From Arcobacter siniprincipis (GTDB lineage: Bacteria; Campylobacterota; Campylobacteria; Campylobacterales; Arcobacteraceae), in the NCBI RefSeq assembly GCF_048571125.1, contig NZ_CP182343.1:682001-746000 (forward strand): a stretch of 64,000 bases of DNA. The letters run 5' to 3'. Position 1 is the stretch's first letter; each line of letters begins with the position of its first letter. The notes under the pieces were generated by a model. It made no database searches. It worked only from the letters and a program-made list of their open reading frames with translations, and was not told where the DNA came from. Made by a program: the position numbers and the translations under genes. Of the stretch, positions 16,385-24,275 are shown one piece after another.

Positions 16385-16867
16385 ATGGAAAATAAAAATA
16401 AAGACAATGCCGTAATTGATTACGCTAACACAAGTGAGTATATGAAGTTCGTATTAGGTTCTATGCAATACGCAATTGAGCTACCTAAAATTAGGGAAAT
16501 TTTGACTTATCCAGAGATGATAACTGTTTTGCCAAATGTTCCTACATATATAAAAGGGCTTATTAATTTAAGAGGTGAAGTTGTTCCTGTTGTGGATTTA
16601 AGAATTAAATTTAAAACAGGTGAGATTGTAAATAATCAAAATACAGCTGTAATTGCTGTTGTAACAGAAGATAAAAGAATGATTGGTATTGTTGTTGATA
16701 AAGTTGATGATGTACAAAGACTTGACTTAACATCTTTATCTCCAGTATCTGAAATAGGTTCATCAATTCCTGCAAAATATCTAAAAGGCTTTGTAAGACT
16801 GCATAATAATGAAATGTTAGTAATAATGGACATTGAAACTGTTGTTAGCAAAGCAGAATTAGAATAA
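16385..16867 (+). CDS. cheW: CheW-type chemotaxis coupling protein
   Basis: A 160-residue CheW-domain protein that links chemoreceptors to the kinase CheA. Typical features are YAIELPKIREIL, KGLINLRGEVVPVVDLR and GIVVDKVDDV. A short charged N-terminal tail (about 17 residues) precedes the fold. Shine-Dalgarno GGAG lies 10 bases ahead. It heads an operon with two receiver-domain proteins, so this may be an auxiliary chemotaxis set distinct from the main che cluster. Confidence 0.92.
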   Translation: MENKNKDNAVIDYANTSEYMKFVLGSMQYAIELPKIREILTYPEMITVLPNVPTYIKGLINLRGEVVPVVDLRIKFKTGEIVNNQNTAVIAVVTEDKRMIGIVVDKVDDVQRLDLTSLSPVSEIGSSIPAKYLKGFVRLHNNEMLVIMDIETVVSKAELE

Positions 16868-16879
16868 AAAAGGTGACTG

Positions 16880-17284
16880 ATGTCAGAAAGTTTACAAGAA
16901 AGTATTAATAAGCTAAAAAAACTAAGATTTCTTTTTGTAGAAGATGAAAAAGATTTGTTGGATATTATTGCTGAAACACTAAAAAAATTAGAAGTAAACT
17001 TTCTTCTAGCCAAAAATGGACAAGAAGGACTAGAGGTTTTAAAAGAACACTCTAGTGAAATAGATATAGTGGTAACTGACATAAGCATGCCAGTGATGAA
17101 TGGTTTAGAGATGATTAAAGAAGCCAAAGTTTTATATCCCCACTTGGAAATTATTATTATGACAGCTCATACTGAAGCTAAATATAAAATAGAAGCTGAA
17201 AGTTATGGTGTAAAGGATTATTTACTTAAACCATTTGATTTTATAAAATTTATTGAGTTAATTAATCAAAAAAAGATAAATTAA
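16880..17284 (+). CDS. Single-domain response regulator
   Basis: A 134-residue receiver-only protein: acidic pair E21-D22, phosphoacceptor Asp67 (IVVTDISMPVMNG), Thr in IIMTAHTE and conserved Lys in LLKPF. It has no output domain and may act as a phosphate sink or by protein contact. It lies 12 bases after cheW and directly abuts the next gene. Confidence 0.9.
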   Translation: MSESLQESINKLKKLRFLFVEDEKDLLDIIAETLKKLEVNFLLAKNGQEGLEVLKEHSSEIDIVVTDISMPVMNGLEMIKEAKVLYPHLEIIIMTAHTEAKYKIEAESYGVKDYLLKPFDFIKFIELINQKKIN

Positions 17285-18652
17285 ATGTCTTTAGATAAGA
17301 CTTTATTAAAAGAGATCACTATTTTATATGTAGAAGATGATGATCTGATGAGAACAGAATTAGCTTCTTTACTTACAAATTTTTTTTCCCAAGTTTTTTG
17401 TGCTAGTAATGGTGTTATGGGTTTAGAAGTATTTAAAAAAAATCATAAAAAAATTGATCTTATAATTAGTGATATTAATATGCCCAAAATGTCTGGTATT
17501 GATATGATAAAAGAAATTAGAAATTTTGATAAAGAGGTGGGAGTAATATTCTCAACTGCATACTCAGATAAAGAATTTTTGATTGATTCTATAAAATTAA
17601 AAGTAGTTAATTATATTGTAAAACCAATTGATATAAGAGCCTTATTGGAATCTATTAGTGAGTTTGCAGAACACTTATCCTCTAAAAAAATCATTAAAAC
17701 TAAAAATAAAGAGCTCTCTTTATACAAAGAAGCAATTGATGTAAACAGTATAGTAATAAAAACGGATATTCAAATGAATATAACTTATGTAAACTCTCAT
17801 TTTTGTAAAATATCAGGTTTTTCAAAAACTGAACTTATAGGAAAAGAGTTTTCAAGTTTAAAGTATCATGATATGAATATAAAAATCTATAATAATATGT
17901 TTGCAAAGATTTTAGATAATAAAATGTGGAAAGGAAAGCTAAAACAAATTACAAAAGATAATAATATCTTGATTTTGGATTCTTCTATAATCCCTTCCCA
18001 TGATGAAGATGGTAATATCAATGGCTCAATGATTATTCAAAGTGATATAACACAAGACATTAAAAAACAAAAGGAAGTAGAAGTAGCTTTAATGAAAGAA
18101 AAAAGTGATATTTTTATTCGAACAAAGGAGACTTTTGCTAAAAACAATGTACAAATAAATGAACTTGAAAATCAAGTTAAGCAACTTTTTGATGAGCTTA
18201 GAAAAACAGAATTAGATAACGAAAAATATTTAAAACTATTAGATAAATATAAAGATGACATTAAAATCTTGACATCAAAGGTTAATAAATATGAGAAGAG
18301 TGAGATAAGTGATATAAAAGGTATTGATGTCTTAAAAATTCAAAAAGATAATGCGAATTTGAAAATTGAAATTAAAAGATTAAGAGATAATATGGAAAAG
18401 CTTATTCTTAATTCTCAGAAAAAAGTAAGTCAATTAAGAACTGCTTCAAGTTTAGAAGTTGAACATTTAGAAAAAGAGTTAAAAAAAGTTAAATCTACAC
18501 ATACTTCAGTAGATAAAAAAGTACTACTAGAAAAAGTCAAATATTGGGAAGAAAAAGCAAAAGAAGAAAGAGACAGAATTGAGGATTTAGAAAAAAGAGT
18601 TATGAGTCTTGTTGACTCAAAAACCCTTTCAAAAATTTATAATGGAAAGTAA
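17285..18652 (+). CDS. Receiver-PAS-coiled-coil protein without a classical output
   Basis: A 455-residue protein: receiver domain at 1-125 (Asp63 in ISDINMPKMSG, Lys in VKPID), PAS domain at about 140-260 (YVNSHFCKISGFSKTELIG, then SDITQDI), and a long Lys/Glu-rich coiled coil from about 270 to 445. There is no histidine kinase, GGDEF, EAL or DNA-binding domain. Its start directly follows the stop of the upstream receiver gene. The coiled coil may mediate assembly with chemotaxis proteins; function unknown. Confidence 0.85.
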   Translation: MSLDKTLLKEITILYVEDDDLMRTELASLLTNFFSQVFCASNGVMGLEVFKKNHKKIDLIISDINMPKMSGIDMIKEIRNFDKEVGVIFSTAYSDKEFLIDSIKLKVVNYIVKPIDIRALLESISEFAEHLSSKKIIKTKNKELSLYKEAIDVNSIVIKTDIQMNITYVNSHFCKISGFSKTELIGKEFSSLKYHDMNIKIYNNMFAKILDNKMWKGKLKQITKDNNILILDSSIIPSHDEDGNINGSMIIQSDITQDIKKQKEVEVALMKEKSDIFIRTKETFAKNNVQINELENQVKQLFDELRKTELDNEKYLKLLDKYKDDIKILTSKVNKYEKSEISDIKGIDVLKIQKDNANLKIEIKRLRDNMEKLILNSQKKVSQLRTASSLEVEHLEKELKKVKSTHTSVDKKVLLEKVKYWEEKAKEERDRIEDLEKRVMSLVDSKTLSKIYNGK

Positions 18653-18656
18653 GATT

Positions 18657-19184
18657 TTATTTTATCTCTAAAGAAATAATTTTTTGCTCTGTTAAAGGTT
18701 TATTACCTTGATATTGACCAGTTGTCGGGACATTTTCTAATTTTTTCACTACATCCATACCTTTTTTTACATATCCAAAAATTGTGTGTCTACCATTTAA
18801 CCAATAAGTTGGAACAGTAGTTATAAAAAATTGACTTCCATTTGTATTTGGCCCTGAATTTGCCATGGCTAAAATACCTGGTTTATCAAACACTGCATTT
18901 GGTGAAAATTCATCTTTAAATGGTTTCCCCCAAATTGATTCTCCACCTCTACCTGTACCTGTTGGATCTCCACCTTGAATCATAAAATCTTTTATAATTC
19001 TGTGAAAAATTAGATTATTGTAATAAGCATTCTTTGCATGTGTTGTAAAGTTTTCAACTGCAAGTGGAGCCATATCAGGTCTTAACTCAATTTCAATTGT
19101 ACCTTGAGTTGTTTTTAAAATTGCTACAGGATTTGCAGCAAAAACTGAAATAGCTAAAATTGCTAAGATAAAGATTTTTTTCAT
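18657..19184 (-). CDS. ppiA: Periplasmic cyclophilin-type peptidyl-prolyl isomerase
   Basis: A 175-residue cyclophilin with a signal peptide (residues 1-17, MKKIFILAILAISVFAA). Catalytic-site segments are present: YYNNLIFHRIIKDFMIQGGD, GGESIWG, FKDEF, LAMANSGPNTNGSQFFIT and LNGRHTIFGYV. It speeds proline isomerisation in protein folding in the periplasm. Only 4 bases separate its stop from that of the convergent receiver-PAS gene; I see no clear hairpin there. Confidence 0.93.
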   Translation of the reverse strand: MKKIFILAILAISVFAANPVAILKTTQGTIEIELRPDMAPLAVENFTTHAKNAYYNNLIFHRIIKDFMIQGGDPTGTGRGGESIWGKPFKDEFSPNAVFDKPGILAMANSGPNTNGSQFFITTVPTYWLNGRHTIFGYVKKGMDVVKKLENVPTTGQYQGNKPLTEQKIISLEIK

Positions 19185-19315
19185 TTTACACCTTTGTTTT
19201 TTTAGAAATAAAGTATATTATCTTAGCTTTTAAGAGTTTATTAAAAAAATAGTTTTTAGAAGTCTTTAATATTTATTGGATAAAATTATCGAAAATATGA
19301 CAATAAGGAAGAAAA

Positions 19316-19678
19316 ATGGAAATGCCAGTTATCCCCCAACCAACATTCTATATGTTCAAATGCGAACAAAGCGCACCTCCTGGGATGCCAAAACCTAGCT
19401 GTTTAACAGAAGATAATAGAAATTTATTTAATTATTTAGCTCAAAAAATGATGGAAAAAGGTTTAATGGGACCTGTGCAAGCAATTAGAACTTCATGTCT
19501 TGGAAGATGTCAAATGGGTCCTGTTCTTTTAGTAGAACCAGGACATACAATGTACTGCAAATTATCTAAGGAAAAAATAGATAAAATTGTGCAAGAACAT
19601 ATAATAGATGGAACCCCTGTTCAAGAATTTGTTATTCCAGAACAGTTTTGGGGTGAACCTATTAATTTAACAAAATAA
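19316..19678 (+). CDS. Thioredoxin-like [2Fe-2S] ferredoxin
   Basis: A 120-residue protein with four cysteines spaced as in thioredoxin-like 2Fe-2S ferredoxins: Cys16, Cys29, Cys61 and Cys65 (RTSCLGRCQMGP). These act as small electron carriers or redox sensors. The gene is 10 bases ahead of panD and is probably co-transcribed with it. Confidence 0.85.
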   Translation: MEMPVIPQPTFYMFKCEQSAPPGMPKPSCLTEDNRNLFNYLAQKMMEKGLMGPVQAIRTSCLGRCQMGPVLLVEPGHTMYCKLSKEKIDKIVQEHIIDGTPVQEFVIPEQFWGEPINLTK

Positions 19679-19688
19679 AAGAGGAATT

Positions 19689-20072
19689 ATGACAATTGAT
19701 ATGCTTTATAGCAAAATTCATAGAGCAACAGTAACTGATGCAAATTTGAATTATGTAGGCTCAATTACAATTGATGAAGAACTTATGGATGCATCAAGTT
19801 TAAGAGTTGGACAAAAAGTAGAAATAGTAAATGTAAATAATGGCGAAAGATTTGCCACTTATGTTATAAAAGGAAAAGCTGGAAGTAAAGACATGTGTCT
19901 AAATGGAGCCGCAGCTAGAAAAGTAGAAGTTGGTGATAAAATAATTGTTATTGCTTATGCTTCTTATAGTGAAAAAGAATTAGAAAACTATAAGCCAACA
20001 GTTGTGCTTGTAGATGAAAAAAATAATGTAACTACTGTAACAAATGAATTAATTGGGAGTGATCATGTTTGA
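19689..20072 (+). CDS. panD: Aspartate 1-decarboxylase precursor
   Basis: Makes beta-alanine from aspartate for pantothenate and CoA. The 127-residue proenzyme cleaves itself between Gly24 and Ser25 (YVGSITID) to form the pyruvoyl cofactor; Lys9, the HRATVTDA segment and the GAAARKVEVGD motif are intact. The panD-ebfC pairing is also seen in Helicobacter. Confidence 0.96.
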   Translation: MTIDMLYSKIHRATVTDANLNYVGSITIDEELMDASSLRVGQKVEIVNVNNGERFATYVIKGKAGSKDMCLNGAAARKVEVGDKIIVIAYASYSEKELENYKPTVVLVDEKNNVTTVTNELIGSDHV

Positions 20073-20388
20073 TGGAATAGATTTAAGTAAACTTAATCTA
20101 AATGATATTATGGGTCAAGTTCAAAATATGAGCGAAAAAGCAAAAGAAGATAATGCTTCAAAAATCTTTACCTCAAAAGCAGGTGGAGGGATGGTTGAAT
20201 TATCAATAAATGGAAATTCTGAAGTTATTGATTTACAAATTGATGACTCTTTACTTGAAGATAAAGACTCTTTACAAATTTTACTAATTTCTGCTATGAA
20301 TGATGTAATAAAACAATCAGATGAAAATAAAAAAATGATGGCTATGAACATGATGAGTGGTATGGGATCATTTGGTCAAAATAAATAA
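20065..20388 (+). CDS. ebfC: YbaB/EbfC nucleoid-associated protein
   Basis: A 107-residue DNA-binding nucleoid protein of the YbaB/EbfC family, shown by the helical N-terminus, the GGGMVELSINGNSEVIDLQID core and a Met-rich C-terminus. I chose ATG at 20065 because GGGAG (20055-20059) lies 5 bases ahead; a frame start at 20053 would add four residues. It overlaps panD by 8 bases and ispA by 1. Confidence 0.92.
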   Translation: MFDGIDLSKLNLNDIMGQVQNMSEKAKEDNASKIFTSKAGGGMVELSINGNSEVIDLQIDDSLLEDKDSLQILLISAMNDVIKQSDENKKMMAMNMMSGMGSFGQNK

Positions 20389-21248
20389 TGAACAGACTTT
20401 TAGAAACTTTTGAAAACTATTTAAAATCTAACCTTCCCGTATCAAAAACTTTTCATCCTCATTTTGAAGAGGCCTTGAGTTTGATGATGGATGCTGGAGG
20501 TAAAAGATTTCGACCTATGCTTTTATTAGGAATTGTAAATTCAAAAAATTCCCTTCTTGTTAAAAGTGCTCTTCCTGTAGCTTTAGGGTTAGAAATGCTT
20601 CATACTTACTCTTTAGTGCATGATGACTTACCTGCAATGGATGATGCCGATTTACGAAGAGGATTTGAAACTTTACATAAAAAGTTTGATGAGGTAACAG
20701 CTATTCTTGTAGGTGATGCTTTAAATACTGAAGCTTTTAATAAAATTGCAAATGCGCCATTAGATAGTGATGTTAAAATTGAGTGTATAAAAGTATTGGC
20801 AAGTGATGGTGGAATTGATGGAATGATTATTGGTCAAGCTATTGATTGCTTTTTTGAGAACCAAAAACTTGAGCTTGCTCAACTTGAATTTTTGCATATA
20901 CATAAAACTGCAAAATTAATAGCAGCTAGTTTAAAAATGGGTGCGATTATTGCTAACTATGATTTAACTATTCAAGAAAAGCTTTACAATTTTGGAATTG
21001 ATATTGGACTTCTGTTTCAAATTCAAGATGATATTTTAGATGAAACACAAAGTTCTTTAGAAGCTGGTAAAACTACTCATAATGATGAAGCAAAAAATTC
21101 TTTTGTAAATTTACTTGGACTTGATGGTGCAATAAATGCTGCAAATGAACTTGCTTTGAAATGTGAAGAAAGTTTAAATTCTTTAGATGAAAATTTGTAT
21201 GATTCACTGAATAATCTATTAATAAAATATATAAATCGGCATAAATAA
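20388..21248 (+). CDS. ispA: Farnesyl/geranyl diphosphate synthase
   Basis: A 286-residue short-chain prenyl transferase that condenses isopentenyl diphosphate with allylic primers. The first Asp-rich motif is DDLPAMDD (79-86), the second is QDDILDE (near 213-218), with GGKRFRP near residue 37. Small residues before the first motif fit a C15 product. It feeds quinone and undecaprenyl synthesis. It overlaps ebfC by one base (TAATG). Confidence 0.94.
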   Translation: MNRLLETFENYLKSNLPVSKTFHPHFEEALSLMMDAGGKRFRPMLLLGIVNSKNSLLVKSALPVALGLEMLHTYSLVHDDLPAMDDADLRRGFETLHKKFDEVTAILVGDALNTEAFNKIANAPLDSDVKIECIKVLASDGGIDGMIIGQAIDCFFENQKLELAQLEFLHIHKTAKLIAASLKMGAIIANYDLTIQEKLYNFGIDIGLLFQIQDDILDETQSSLEAGKTTHNDEAKNSFVNLLGLDGAINAANELALKCEESLNSLDENLYDSLNNLLIKYINRHK

Positions 21249-21287
21249 ATTACTTCTTAAACTCTTAGTCATCTTTACTCAATTTAC

Positions 21288-21316
21288 TTGACAAAAATCA
21301 AAAATTTTATTACAAT
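21288..21316 (+). promoter_or_regulatory. Sigma-70 promoter of groESL
   Basis: TTGACA (21288-21293) and TACAAT (21311-21316) are separated by 17 bases, close to the consensus. The CIRCE operator begins at the next base, so the start site lies inside it. Confidence 0.88.
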
Positions 21317-21343
21317 TTAGCACTCAAAAAAATAGAGTGCTAA
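21317..21343. promoter_or_regulatory. CIRCE operator (HrcA site)
   Basis: TTAGCACTC-N9-GAGTGCTAA is a perfect copy of the CIRCE consensus. It is the binding site of the heat-shock repressor HrcA and lies immediately after the groES -10 box. The hrcA gene itself is not in this window. Confidence 0.97.
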
Positions 21344-21384
21344 AACTTACAAAATTTATAAAAAACTTGATAGGAGAGTATATA

Positions 21385-21642
21385 ATGACATTTAAACCAC
21401 TAGGGAAAAGGGTTCTTGTAGAAAGAACTGAAGTAGAATCAAAAACTGCTAGCGGAATCATTTTAGTTGATTCAGCAAAAGAAAAACCAAATACTGCTGT
21501 TGTAAAAGCAATTGGTTCTGAGGTAACAGAATTAAAAGTAGGTGATACTATTGTATTTGAACAATATAGAGGTACAGAGTTCACTTTAGATGGACAAGAT
21601 TATTTAGTATTAGAAATTGAAAATATTATAGGAGTTATGTAA
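21385..21642 (+). CDS. groS: Co-chaperonin GroES
   Basis: The 85-residue lid of the GroEL chaperonin, with typical FKPLGKRVLVERTEVE start, mobile loop (ESKTASGIILVDSAKE) and VEEQYRGTE-like turn (FEQYRGTEF). The ATG at 21385 follows AGGAGA at a good distance; an upstream frame start at 21337 falls in the CIRCE element. Controlled by HrcA. Confidence 0.97.
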   Translation: MTFKPLGKRVLVERTEVESKTASGIILVDSAKEKPNTAVVKAIGSEVTELKVGDTIVFEQYRGTEFTLDGQDYLVLEIENIIGVM

Positions 21643-23285
21643 TGGCAAAAGAAGTATTATTTAGTGATTCAGCAAGAAATAGATTATATGCAGGTGTTGA
21701 GAAATTAGCAGATGCTGTAAAAGTTACAATGGGGCCTAGAGGAAGAAATGTACTATTACAAAAATCTTTTGGTGCTCCTTCAATCACAAAAGATGGTGTT
21801 TCAGTTGCAAGAGAGATTGAATTAGCAGATACATTAGAAAATATGGGAGCACAACTTGTAAAAGAAGTTGCTTCAAAAACTGCTGATGAAGCAGGAGATG
21901 GAACTACAACAGCTACTGTTTTAGCTCATTCAATTTTTAAAGAGGGATTGAGAAATGTAACAGCAGGAGCTAACCCTATTATTTTAAAAAGAGGTATGGA
22001 CAAAGCTACTGAAGCTATTTTAGCTAATTTAAAAGCATCTTCAAGAGTTGTTGCAAATAAAACTGAAATAGAACAAGTTGCTACAATCTCTGCAAACTCT
22101 GACCATGCAATTGGTTCAATGATTGCAGAAGCTATGGAAAAAGTTGGGAAAGATGGTGTTATTACTGTTGAAGAAGCAAAAGGTATCTCTGATGAATTAG
22201 AAGTAGTTGAAGGTATGCAATTTGATAGAGGATATTTATCTCCATATTTTGTAACTAATTCTGAAAAAATGATTACAGAGTTAGCTAATCCATATATTTT
22301 ATTATACGATAAAAAAATCTCTAACTTAAAAGAGATGTTACCAATCCTAGAAGCTGTTAATCAAGCTGGAAGACCACTTTTAATTATTGCAGAAGATGTT
22401 GATGGTGAAGCGTTAGCAACTTTAGTTGTAAATAGATTAAGAGGTTCATTAAATATTGCAGCTGTAAAAGCTCCAGGTTTTGGTGATAGAAGAAAAGCAA
22501 TGTTACAAGATATCGCTGTTCTTACAAATGGTACAGTTGTATCAGAAGAATTAGGTATGAAACTTGATACTTGCGGAATTGATGTACTTGGAACTGCTGC
22601 AAAAGTTGTGATTGATAAAGATAACACAACTATCGTAGATGGTGAAGGAAGTACTGAAGCAGTAACTGGTAGAGTAGCTCAAATAAAATCAGAAATTGAA
22701 AATACAACTAGTGATTATGACAAAGAAAAACTACAAGAAAGACTTGCAAAACTAAGTGGCGGAGTTGCAGTTATCAAAGTTGGAGCTGCTAGTGAAACTG
22801 AAATGAAAGAGAAAAAAGATAGAGTTGATGATGCTTTAAGTGCAACAAGAGCTGCTGTTGAAGAAGGTATTGTAATAGGTGGTGGAGCTGCATTAATCAG
22901 AGCTGCTGCAAAAGTTAAACTTGACCTTACAGGTGATGAAGCTATTGGAGCTGCTATTGTTTTAAGAGCTATTAAAGCACCTATGAAACAAATTGCAATT
23001 AATGCTGGATTTGATGCTGGTGTTGTTGTAAATGAAGTAGAAAGATCAGAAAATGAAAATATTGGATTCAATGCTGCAACTGGTGAATATGTAGATATGT
23101 TTGAAGCTGGAATCGTAGATCCTGCAAAAGTTGGAAGAATTGCAATGCAAAATGCTGTTTCAGTTGCTTCATTATTATTAACTACAGAAGCTACAGTAAC
23201 AGATATAAAAGAAGAAAAATCTGCTCCTGCTATGCCAGATATGGGTGGTATGGGCGGAATGGGAGGTATGGGTGGAATGATGTAA
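21642..23285 (+). CDS. groL: Chaperonin GroEL
   Basis: The 547-residue 60-kDa chaperonin that folds proteins with GroES and ATP. Key parts: ATP-binding GDGTTTATVLA (near 86-96), TMGPRGRNVLLQK, and the flexible Gly-Met tail (GGMGGMGGMGGMM). It overlaps groES by one base. A weak AT-rich hairpin lies right after the stop and a strong terminator at 23371-23400. Confidence 0.98.
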   Translation: MAKEVLFSDSARNRLYAGVEKLADAVKVTMGPRGRNVLLQKSFGAPSITKDGVSVAREIELADTLENMGAQLVKEVASKTADEAGDGTTTATVLAHSIFKEGLRNVTAGANPIILKRGMDKATEAILANLKASSRVVANKTEIEQVATISANSDHAIGSMIAEAMEKVGKDGVITVEEAKGISDELEVVEGMQFDRGYLSPYFVTNSEKMITELANPYILLYDKKISNLKEMLPILEAVNQAGRPLLIIAEDVDGEALATLVVNRLRGSLNIAAVKAPGFGDRRKAMLQDIAVLTNGTVVSEELGMKLDTCGIDVLGTAAKVVIDKDNTTIVDGEGSTEAVTGRVAQIKSEIENTTSDYDKEKLQERLAKLSGGVAVIKVGAASETEMKEKKDRVDDALSATRAAVEEGIVIGGGAALIRAAAKVKLDLTGDEAIGAAIVLRAIKAPMKQIAINAGFDAGVVVNEVERSENENIGFNAATGEYVDMFEAGIVDPAKVGRIAMQNAVSVASLLLTTEATVTDIKEEKSAPAMPDMGGMGGMGGMGGMM

Positions 23286-23370
23286 AAATAGATTAAATCT
23301 ATTTTTATATTTCACTTTATATCAAAAGAGGTTATTTTTAATAATCTCTTCTTTTTCATCATATAAATAA

Positions 23371-23400
23371 AAAAAGGCTCTTCCTAGGAAGAGCCTTTTT
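23371..23400. terminator. Strong bidirectional intrinsic terminator
   Basis: A 30-base perfect palindrome: AAAAAGGCTCTTCC, a TA centre, then GGAAGAGCCTTTTT. On the plus strand it ends groESL; on the minus strand it is followed by more T residues and could end a small RNA from the promoter at 23548-23576. Confidence 0.9.
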
Positions 23401-23541
23401 AATTCTGATAGCTTACAAACTTTGTAAACTCAAGCTTTGGTAAAATAAAGCTTTTTAATTCTTAAAGATTAACAATAAATTTTGGTATAAATTCTACCAC
23501 TGTAGAAGTCCTATCATCTAAACCTCCATATTGTTTTGGAT
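23371..23541 (-). ncRNA. Candidate small RNA between groEL and the YkgJ gene
   Basis: On the minus strand a promoter-like pair lies at 23548-23576 and a strong terminator at 23371-23400, which would give a transcript of about 170 bases. Inside are a 6-bp hairpin (TTCTAC-AGTG-GTAGAA) and TTACAAA-C-TTTGTAA. A GGAGG (23523-23527) with ATG 5 bases later opens only a 7-codon frame (MIGLLQW). Another frame shows 27 protein-like codons without a start, so a decayed gene end is the alternative. Confidence 0.35.
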
Positions 23542-23547
23542 AATGTA

Positions 23548-23576
23548 ATTATACCCAAATGTAAACTTAAAGTAAA
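23548..23576 (-). promoter_or_regulatory. Promoter-like sequence for the candidate small RNA
   Basis: Read on the minus strand, TTTACT (23576-23571) and TATAAT (23553-23548) are 17 bases apart. The -10 box is a perfect match. It lies just after the YkgJ gene and points towards the groEL terminator. Confidence 0.45.
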
Positions 23577-23584
23577 ACTAAAAT

Positions 23585-24172
23585 CTATATATTATACTTT
23601 TTTAAATGAATTAAAGAGTCTAAATGCATTGTAATATAGGGATTAGATTCTTTTCCAATATATTTATAAAATTTTATATTATTGATTGTAGTTACTAATT
23701 CAAAATCATCAAAATTGTTAAAATCTTCAAGTTTTCTATGGGTATTTATATATCTTGTTTGATAATCATCAAAAATATATGAGTCAAAAGAGGGTGAAAC
23801 TTTTCCATTTTTTACAAGATCACTTCCAACTTCAGAAATTCCTGGACAATTAATATCATAATAAACTACATTATCAATATTTGTACTAAGAGGATAGGCT
23901 TTACAAACTGTTGGTCGATTTTCATAAATTGTACATTTAAAGTCTTCAATATAAGGGCATAAACTTTTTCCATCACTTAATAATATAGTAGCTTTTAAAT
24001 ATCCCATATCACCAAAGATAAATAAAATGGGAAAGTTTTTATACACACTCTCAAAATCTTCAAGAATTATTTGACAGTAAATACTTCCTTTTCTTCCATC
24101 ACAGCATCTAGCTTCACAATTTTCACAAGTAGAGAAAAAAATATCTTTGTCAATTTTTAAAAATGATTTGAT
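23585..24172 (-). CDS. YkgJ-family cysteine cluster protein, probable ATC start
   Basis: A 195-residue YkgJ-family protein, a group thought to bind zinc or iron-sulfur through cysteine clusters. The defining N-terminal cluster (CENCEARCCDG at residues 16-26) lies upstream of the first usable start (GTG at 24046), so the gene must begin earlier. The frame is open from 24202 and contains no ATG, GTG or TTG. The codon ATC at 24172 lies 5 bases after a perfect AAGGAG (24183-24178), exactly where ATG is expected. Other Cys are in SLCPYIEDFKCTIY and PTVCKAYP. Specific function unknown. Confidence 0.82.
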   Translation of the reverse strand: MKSFLKIDKDIFFSTCENCEARCCDGRKGSIYCQIILEDFESVYKNFPILFIFGDMGYLKATILLSDGKSLCPYIEDFKCTIYENRPTVCKAYPLSTNIDNVVYYDINCPGISEVGSDLVKNGKVSPSFDSYIFDDYQTRYINTHRKLEDFNNFDDFELVTTINNIKFYKYIGKESNPYITMHLDSLIHLKKYNI

Positions 24173-24275
24173 AGTAACTCCTTGAAATAAAAAAGAATTG
24201 TATCAAAAAATGCTAAAAGTAATATATCATGTATATTTTTGTACAATATCACTTTAAAATAAAAAAGGCTAATTT

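Noticed and set aside
16636..17127. A 163-codon open frame on the minus strand
   Set aside because: It spans the end of cheW and the start of the receiver gene antisense and is Ser-rich, a shadow of those genes.
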